The notes beneath the pieces are model-generated. The model was given only the letters and a program-made list of their open reading frames with translations. It made no database searches and was not told where the DNA came from. Source: Quercus robur (taxonomy: Eukaryota > Streptophyta > Magnoliopsida > Fagales > Fagaceae). Taken from it: 64,000 bases of DNA. Where the stretch lies: contig NC_065536.1 of the NCBI RefSeq assembly GCF_932294415.1, positions 60,289,354 to 60,353,353 on the forward strand. Direction: 5' to 3'. Position 1 is the first letter of the stretch; the number at the start of each line of letters is the position of its first letter. Position numbers and translations under genes: made by a program. Below, one piece after another: positions 56,717 through 64,000 of the stretch.

Positions 56717-59700
56717 CTACACATTTCTCCGAATTTTCTTCTGTAGTTTATCCTGCTCTCGATATCTCTCCCGTCTTTCTTCTCTCCGGCGCTTTCTCGA
56801 CAACTCCTCATCTTTGGCTTTCTCTGCCTCATGTTCTTTCCTCTTCTTTTCTTCCTTAAGCTTTCGCTTCTTAATCTGCAAAAACCCAAGTTATGAAGTG
56901 AACATGATTTACTTTCAACATTGCTAGGAAAAATTGTCATTTCAAATGGCACTAATCAGTTCAGTTGCTTAAAGTGAATGCTGTTAAAATTCAGTTTTCC
57001 AATCAAAGAACAGTGACTTTCCAGCAGATTTTATCATCAACTATAACATTTACGCCTGGGTTTCAAAATGTCAACTAAATACAGTATTTCAGACTAAAAG
57101 ATCATACCTTTTCAGATCTAATCAATTGAAGATGTTGAACAAGAGCATGAACTTTTCGCTCATCAGGCTCCATGACAACAGCCGGTCTTCTATTTTCAAG
57201 AAGTGGACGTTTCCGACTAGGTGTATCCTTAGACTTTGTTGCAAACGGGAGAGATGCTTCCAAGGACTTGGGAATTACCAATGGGTTGAACTTCTTTGGC
57301 TTCCTTTCAATTGGCTGTTGATATAAAATAATAATTAAAAAGGATAGTAATACTGCAGTGATTTCAAGCCAGAATAAAGGAAGAAAACTATGGGCTAACA
57401 CAATTACTGCCTCACATCAGATCTGACCTTGTAGAATGAATCCTTGTTAACAGGAATGGCAAGATTGTGTTCTCTCCTCAATTCAGCGACAGTTTTCATT
57501 CCTTGCCAGGTCTGATCACGAGGTTGTAAGGCCGTTGTCAATGGGTTGTAGAAGCGAGGAACTTCAACTGAAGCCCATGCACGCATGAAAACAATGTCAC
57601 TCATCTTGATCTTATCCTCAAAGGTACACCTTGCAATCCCTTCTCTAGGTTTTCCTCCCTTCTTTTTTGGTTGGTTACCAAGCTCTTCTTTAGCAGCCTG
57701 CCAAAATAAAGTCATATTAAGTCCACCTTCAAGGGTATAACAACAGCCATGCTTTTACCTTCTTATATCCACATATTGCCCAGGCATCAACTATGAGGAG
57801 TGCAATTATATTATGATCTATAATCATTGCTACCGGGAAAACTTCCCAGTAGAAATTAATAGAGGTTCGCAATGCTTATTTTGAAGAGTATGACGCAAAA
57901 GGAGTAATACTTTTTTTCAGTTGATAAGTTATGCACCCAGTGGATAACTCATGACCTCACCCTCCACCTTCCATCTACAAGGAAAGGAGGTGCCATTTGA
58001 CATAGAGGCATAGAGCTCATTGGAGATGAGGCAAAAACACACAGTAAAAAGCATATGCAATTAGCACAATCTAAAAGCACAAGTCAGAATGAAAAATATG
58101 AATAAAAGTTCCTAATTAAAAGAGCATACCTTCTTAACCTGTCCCCGGATCCCACTGACAGTTCGAATAGCTGCACCTTCATATCGAGCTATTTCAAGAT
58201 CTGAATTAAACATTTCCTTGATAAGAGCTGTCTTCTTGAAGATCTTGGTGGGGTAACCAACCAGCTTGACTTTCTTTTTAATCTGAGCTGCATGATTAAA
58301 CTCCAACACAACTGCAGTTGCACTAATCCTAAATGTCGCCTGCCACACCAAACAAAAGCCGCTCAGGTATAGAGAAAATTTGAAAGTGAAAACAACAAAA
58401 GAAAAGTAGTACAAAGTATACTCCGGCCAAATTCTAATCACACTGACAAAGCAGAAAGGGATGCCTTAGTTTTAGATATTTTGGACTTTCATTTGGACAG
58501 GGTGGGTAGGACTTAGAATCTTCATTTTCACAAAGACCTTCATGATTGAGAATTGGAATTTGTATATTCTTTTCTTGACCATATCTATACTCAGGTGCCT
58601 AGGAGGGAGGAGGTTGACAGGATGAGGTTGCACTTGATTGGGAGGGCTACTTTTGATGTTCTATCTTTTTACAATAAAACTTTCACGGTATCAATGTTCA
58701 TTACATGTGCTCATCCATTTCCCTGGAAGAGTCTTTAGCATGTTAAGGCCCTCAGGAGGACATCTTTCCTCTTATGTACTGCAACCTGGGGAAAGATTAT
58801 CACTATTGATAACCTTATCAAGAGGGGATTGTATTAGTTGGATGGTGTTGTATGAGTCGTAGTGGGGAAACAGTGAATCACCTATTGCTCTGTTGTGATG
58901 TTGCTTAGGATTTATGGAGTGAAGTCTTTTAGATGTTTGGGATTCAGTGGGTAATGCCATCTACCGTAGCAGATCTACTATTTAGTTGGAAAAATTGGTT
59001 TGGGAAACACCTACTAATGCACAAGTACAAATACAGGTATTGGTACGATATGGGTATGGTTATGGGTACAAAGATACAACATTTTGAAAAGCCTAGGATA
59101 CGATACATCAGGAATACGGAAATTAATTAATTAATATTTATTTTTAGGTATATTTAAATATTTGTGTACATAATTTATATTTATTTTAAGTTTTAAAATT
59201 AAGTAACAATGAACAAGTGTGCAATAGTATATCACAGTGGCTAACCAACAAACAATACTATATTTATATCAATATATCACAGGCTCACAGGCCACAATAA
59301 TGCAATATATATCCTAATAAGCTCCAAAGTCAATAGGTCACTCAAGTCAAGACTCTTTTTCTTTTATAGGTAATAGATATTTCATTAAAAATAAGTACAT
59401 GTTCACGATGATGAACAGAGTACTAGGAACAAATACAAACAAATCAAACAGAAACAAAAACAGATTGCACAAAATAAAAAACGGAAATACATTGTGTAAA
59501 ACCCCAAATACGAGACCACCCAAACAAAGTCCCAACTAGCAAAGACTTCAACAAATCAGCAGATTTCTCAACATCCTCGAAACAAACAATATATAACATT
59601 ATTAAGGGCCCAAGGGCAGTAAGGCTGAAGCCCAGGCCACTGAGCAAGTGAGCAGGAAAACAAAAAAAGAAAAAAATTTGCGATTTGCAATTCCAATTCA

Positions 59701-61174
59701 GAACAAAGGCAAGGCAAGGCAAGGGAGAGAGAGTGAGAGTCTGAGAGACATATAGGCAGGAAGGGGGAGGAGGAGCTCCAGCATCGACAAACGACAAAGG
59801 CGAGGAAGAAAGAGTGGCGATCTATGGCTGGAAGTGGGACTTCATCACTTCAAACAGAAGCAGAGGCAGAGAACGAGAGTAGACTAGAGACTGATCTTAG
59901 AAAAATTAAGGCTTTTAACTCAGTTGGGCCAATCGACGATGGTAAATTTTCCAGGCGTCAAGATCTTCTCATTTTTCCTTCTCCCATGTCCGCTGGGTAC
60001 TCACCATATCTCGAACATGTCAAGCACGTATCCAAGCCGTATCTGAATTTTTTTTAAAATATTTTTTTTATTTAGCTTGATACTCTCTAGGTACAGACAG
60101 TTGTACCAGTATCCAAACCGTATCCGTATCGGTTACGTATCGGATACCGGCACAATGGCAAAATTGCCATATCCATGCATTATAGGGAAACACTATTCAA
60201 ATATTGGAATATTGTTCTAGCATGTTTCATGTAAATAGTGTGGAAGGAAAGGAATAATTGTATGAGGATGTTGAAAGATCTCTGGGTTATCTTCAACCCT
60301 TTTTCATTTGTACCTTGTTCGCCTAGTCTTAGGTTTGGATTTTTACTTTTTATGCATTCTACTTCCATTTTTTAGTTTCAAAACTCTCTTAGTTCTTCTA
60401 GTTGACTATTGTAACTTTTAAAGAATCTTTGTGTTCATCATCATGAACATATATTTCTTTTTTAGTAGATATAAAACTCATTACTCGTCAAAAAAAATAA
60501 CAATAATCTAGCCATGTAAAATTTCAGCATAACATTTTATATAATTCTCGAGCATTATAAAATTATGCCTATAATCAAAATGATATACATGGTTCAATCA
60601 AACAATAACAACAAAGCCTTAGTCCAAAAATTTTAGGGTCAGCTATGGATCCTCAACAAATTAGTCAGGGTAGACCAGATGTCCTTCTTTACTACCAATA
60701 ATGTTATTTCTTATCTTCATCTACCTTTTTCTGTTCCATTAATTTAAATCAACTCAATCTTTCTTACCGGTACATTAATGGCTCTCCTCTGAACATGATC
60801 AAACCATCTCAAGTAATTCTCCCTCATCTTTTCATCAATAGGGGTCACCCTTATCTTTGTGTATATTTTCTCATTTCAAATCCTATCTTTTCAAGTATTT
60901 CCACTAAGCTATCTTAACATTCTCATTTCAACTACACTTATTTTTTAAATATATTGCTTCTTAACAGCCCAACATTTAGTACCATGATCTTATAAGTCTT
61001 ATAAGATTTTCTCTTTAACGTATTCATGTCTTTTGATATGTTCATTCAAAATATATCCAAAAGGAATAGTAAATTTTCTTTTGATATCTACATAATAAAT
61101 TGTTTGTAGTACATATCATTTCCGTCAAAAATCAATCTGCTAATTTTTAATAATTCCTAGATTTTTTTTTAGCA

Positions 61175-61211
<37 letters not shown>

Positions 61212-64000
61212 CACCTAAGCATGCTTTGTGCTTCTTCAAAAAGTGCCAGCAAAGCCTGCCTAAGGTAGTTCCATTGGGCTTTAAGCTTTCAGCGCAGCTA
61301 AGTGCGCAGTTAACAACATTGGGTTTAACTACGTTTCTAGGCTCAAGCCTTGTGCAACTTGTTATTAGTTGAAAGTGGTGTGCACACAGTAAGGAGTGTC
61401 AGATATCAAGTTATTACACGTATCGCTAATTTGCTATTACCGGGATCCATTCTAAATTTGAGGCTCAAAAGCACCCCAGCGAATGCACAGGGCAGAGTTA
61501 AGCTTAATTTCAGACAAAAAAAGGCAAGTTTTGACGGTTTAGTCTCCTTTACAGGTTTTATGAGAGTGCACTGATTCGCATTAGCTATATTGAAATTACG
61601 AATATCACTGCTTCACACTTTTAGCACACCCAAAGCACTCCTGAGACAAATAAATAAAACCTCCCCCAGACTCTTAAAACTGGGTTTCAAGACTCACATC
61701 TGAAGAGCAAAATACAGGAGAGAAACTTTTTCTCTCTATTAATGTAAATTTCATTGATCTTTCATTCAAAATTGTCAAAAATATATGTAATTTTAAGTTG
61801 CTGATAATGTTCTATGCACTATGATTTGCACTGGATATATAATATCCAAAGTTTTTAATGGCATTTTTACACCCATATTGTTGTCATTAGGTAAAATATT
61901 GTGCATAAAAATTATCACTATGGCTTGATATAACAAAATTTCTGCATTATTCTGAGGTTTTTATATTCTTTAAACATCATTTATGGCACATGACACTGTT
62001 TCATCCAATGCCAACATATCGGAGCTTGTTGATAAATTCCCTTAGCTCATCATAGAATCACTATTCTGTTTAGGTTTTATTTCCCAGTGGAACCTACCAG
62101 ATGATCCACCCTGTAACATAAGTCCAACTCATCATTTTCTCCATTTTCATTTTTTAAAAACCAACACTTAAGTTTATATGAATTCAGGGATGGATAGCAA
62201 TGTTTTAGCCCCACTGTGTGCCATTAACAGGCCAAAATAAAAGTTTTAGATTTGTTGTTCAAACCAATTGCAAGACAGTTTTAAACCAAAATTTTTACAA
62301 GGAAAACTTGAGGGAACTTGCCCCATCTCAATCAGTAATTTTGTATGGACTGCTAAGAGATATGAAGGAGAGAAAAGGGGGAGAAATTCTGACCTGATTG
62401 TTTGATACATTCTGAACAGCAACCACGCCAGTATTAGGAGGGGCAAGAGGGCCCCAGAACGTGGCAAGGCAATGCATGTGTTCAGGAGTGTACTTAAGCA
62501 TTCGGTACCTTCCATTCAGATCCTCAATGGCATAAAGAGGTCTAGTTTGGTAACGTCTCCATCCAACTGAAACAATTATGGGATCTCTATTCTTCAGTAT
62601 TTTCTTGTGCCATCTGTGCTTCTTTAACCTGGTCTGGAAGAAAAGAAACGAAAGATCTTATGAGATCAAGAATTTTCCAGTAAGTTAAAACCAGAGAGTA
62701 ATCATCAAAGCTACAGAATAAGTGAACTCTTTTGATCTGATTGTCTGATTAAATTAAAGATTATCACCAAAAACATGATTTTATGATGAATTCACCATAA
62801 CGAGTCTTGATATTATCCTTTCTCAAGAGTTGGCCAGAACAACAGCTAAATTGATATCATCATAATTGTGGAACATGAATCATTTCCTTTATGTCGCAAT
62901 GTTTCATGTTGACAGAGAAGTTGCTTTTTGCTTAATGGCATTGGGAAATTATAACTTAATGACAGGTCATTCGCATTATACTTAAATACTAATTCAACAA
63001 CAATTTTCCCCATCAATAGAACCATTCTGCTGTGCCTAATACCTGTCCTACAAACAAGAAAAAAAAAATAGTTGAGCAAAAGCTCTAGTTTCAGAGGACA
63101 TGATGCAGTTGCATTTATGAGAACTAAGCGGCAGGCTCACCCAGTAGGGAGTCATAAAAACCTAGGAAATAGCAGAAGGAAAACTAACGGTATCATTCAG
63201 CATTGCAGAAGGACAAATTTAAGTCATGAGTGTATTCTACCTGCATATACCCAACATTTTCCTCCCCAAGTCCAATTCCTCCAACTAAAATAGGATGGCA
63301 GGGATCAAAATACTCAACCATCTCACAAGGAACATCATGAATCTCCAATCTCAAGTAAGTCCCTGTCCGAAAGCCCTCTATCTCGATTCGGGTGGCCTCA
63401 TCAAGATCATTGAGTTCAGATATATTCATTTGTTTACGGAGTTCAATCTCCTCCTTCATCTGCACAATGCAATCATGATTCACTCAATATCTTTACCAGT
63501 AGGCAACCATACTCCAAAAATAAGCCAGAAGAGATACCTTGTCAAAATAACCACTTTCATTTCTGTCTCTGTCCTTTGTATCAACTTCCTCATCTGGTGA
63601 TTCAGATCCGTTAAATGTAGATCATAATTAAGGTCACAAAAATCAATTTCATATTGCTTCTGTACATAAAACAGCAGATAGGGCAGAAAAAATTTGATTG
63701 CTGACCTAGGTTGCCATCTATGGCACATGAGCAAACAAGAAAAGAGAGGGAATAAAAAGATGGGGTGGCAATAGGATCACATAAAAAAGTATACTGAAAA
63801 TATAACAGTTCAAAAGGATATTGTGCATCAAATTTTGCACGGAGGGCAAGCTTCTTAAGCCTTCGCTCCTCAGCTGCTGGGTCATCTTCCATTTGGACTG
63901 CACCATTGCCAGTATCATCTGTTCGATGCCTCTCATTCTTCTCACCTGCTTCTAAATCTTCAAAGTCACCATAGACAGCGTCATCATCATCTTCAGCGTT
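56717..64000 (-). CDS. BMS1: Ribosome biogenesis protein BMS1, C-terminal half (5' end outside window)
   Basis: GTPase of the small-subunit processome in the nucleolus; it acts with U3 snoRNP and Rcl1 in early 40S maturation (family knowledge). Eight exons on the minus strand in the window: 63822-64000, 63538-63616, 63241-63459, 62394-62633, 58130-58339, 57428-57697, 57108-57314 and 56717-56875 (stop TAG). Phases join correctly throughout. The product shows the acidic linker, then a TSR1/BMS1 C-terminal domain (RIBIOP_C/DUF663) with [67 protein letters not shown] and [11 protein letters not shown], and a basic helical tail. About 450 residues are present; the GTPase and AARP2CN domains should lie beyond 64000. 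The first intron in the window is U12-type; the fourth is 4 kb and full of repeats. No disruption seen, so the gene is probably functional. Confidence 0.95.
58480..59010 (+). pseudogene. Degenerate L1 LINE fragment (zf-RVT region)
   Basis: Plus-strand frames, broken by stops and shifts, resemble the zf-RVT part of plant L1 ORF2: [16 protein letters not shown], then a [16 protein letters not shown] stretch, and [18 protein letters not shown]. It lies antisense within the BMS1 intron. Confidence 0.65.
59340..60180. repeat. Unclassified repeats in the BMS1 intron
   Basis: A 59340-59600 stretch looks like a LINE 3' end or other dispersed repeat. A 77-codon ATG frame (59824-60057, [19 protein letters not shown]...) has no recognisable domain. 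ATACGG-type words recur at both 59030-59110 and 60096-60165. Confidence 0.35.
60602..60905 (-). pseudogene. RTE-clade LINE 3' fragment
   Basis: Minus strand encodes [20 protein letters not shown], the characteristic C-terminal RT motif of plant RTE elements. It is followed toward 60602 by the familiar RTE 3' end (complement of AACAACAAAGCCTTAGTCC). Short and broken. Confidence 0.75.
63617..63821 (-). other. U12-type AT-AC intron of BMS1
   Basis: 205-bp intron whose donor reads ATATCCTTTT, the U12 consensus, and whose acceptor is AC after GATCT. A branch-site match CCTTAAT lies at 63627-63633, about 10-12 bp before the acceptor. Joining CA to the next exon's A restores the reading frame into FNGSES. 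Minor-spliceosome removal is therefore predicted. Confidence 0.92.

Larger units (their letters stand above)
58340..62393 (-). other. Repeat-expanded fourth intron of BMS1 (within the window)
   Basis: 4054 bp with donor GTCAGA and acceptor GTGTGGCAG; other introns here are 78-710 bp. Holds an L1 fragment, an RTE fragment, a region with ATACGG/GGATAC-type related ends (about 59030-60170) and a 45-bp A run near 61166-61210. Confidence 0.85.

Noticed and set aside
57126..57326. Plus-strand frame over a BMS1 exon
   Set aside because: Antisense shadow of a conserved exon.
1..64000. CRISPR array or bacterial operon
   Set aside because: The direct repeats found are transposon-internal tandem repeats without spacers; gene structure is eukaryotic throughout.

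Overview
This is plant nuclear DNA, most likely from a woody eudicot. It has AT-rich intergenic DNA, intron-split genes, tRNA-derived SINEs, nested LTR retrotransposons, an L1-type LINE carrying an RNase H, MITEs, and a BMS1 gene with plant-like exon structure. I cannot name the species; Fagales would fit but that is a guess. Only two genes look like host genes: a short receptor-kinase-like gene (33002-33973, minus) and the 3' part of BMS1 (56717 to beyond 64000, minus). Nearly everything else is mobile or duplicated sequence.

Layout. 1-5680: a minus-strand SIRE-like copia element (A, running off the left edge) whose 5' LTR is joined head to head to a truncated plus-strand LTR of the same family (C). 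6771-18157: a second member (B) with both LTRs, a broken gag, no pol, and a broken envelope-like ORF preceded by its own TATA box and a probable 5'UTR intron. Its 3' LTR is split by a 3.6-kb solo-LTR-like insertion with a 5-bp target duplication. 19829-49351: a large inverted duplication. The outer arms (19829-23313 and 46301-49351) are almost identical; the inner arms (about 24200-30296 and 37920-39214) are more diverged. The left arm was later interrupted by a PIF/Harbinger-like MITE, a SINE and a young non-coding LTR element (25220-30027). The right arm was interrupted by a Mutator-like element, itself split by a nearly full-length LINE (39721-45500). Several of these insertions can be proven because the other arm keeps the empty site. 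The spacer holds the kinase gene and a second Mutator-like element.

50580-56029: a Helitron2/Helentron-like element with asymmetric inverted termini, a solo LTR, two palindromic elements, and exon-like pieces that look like captured gene fragments. 56717-64000: the C-terminal half of BMS1, the U3-associated GTPase of 40S ribosome assembly, with eight exons in the window. One intron is a textbook U12-type AT-AC intron, and another has swollen to 4 kb with LINE debris.

How parts relate: the kinase lies between two copies of a promoter plus first-exon module that face inward. The retroelements interact mainly by nesting. I saw no CRISPR array, rRNA or functional tRNA gene. The strongest candidates for something undescribed are the inverted duplication around the kinase, the pol-less element with an independently transcribed envelope-like gene, and the gene fragments in the Helitron-like element.
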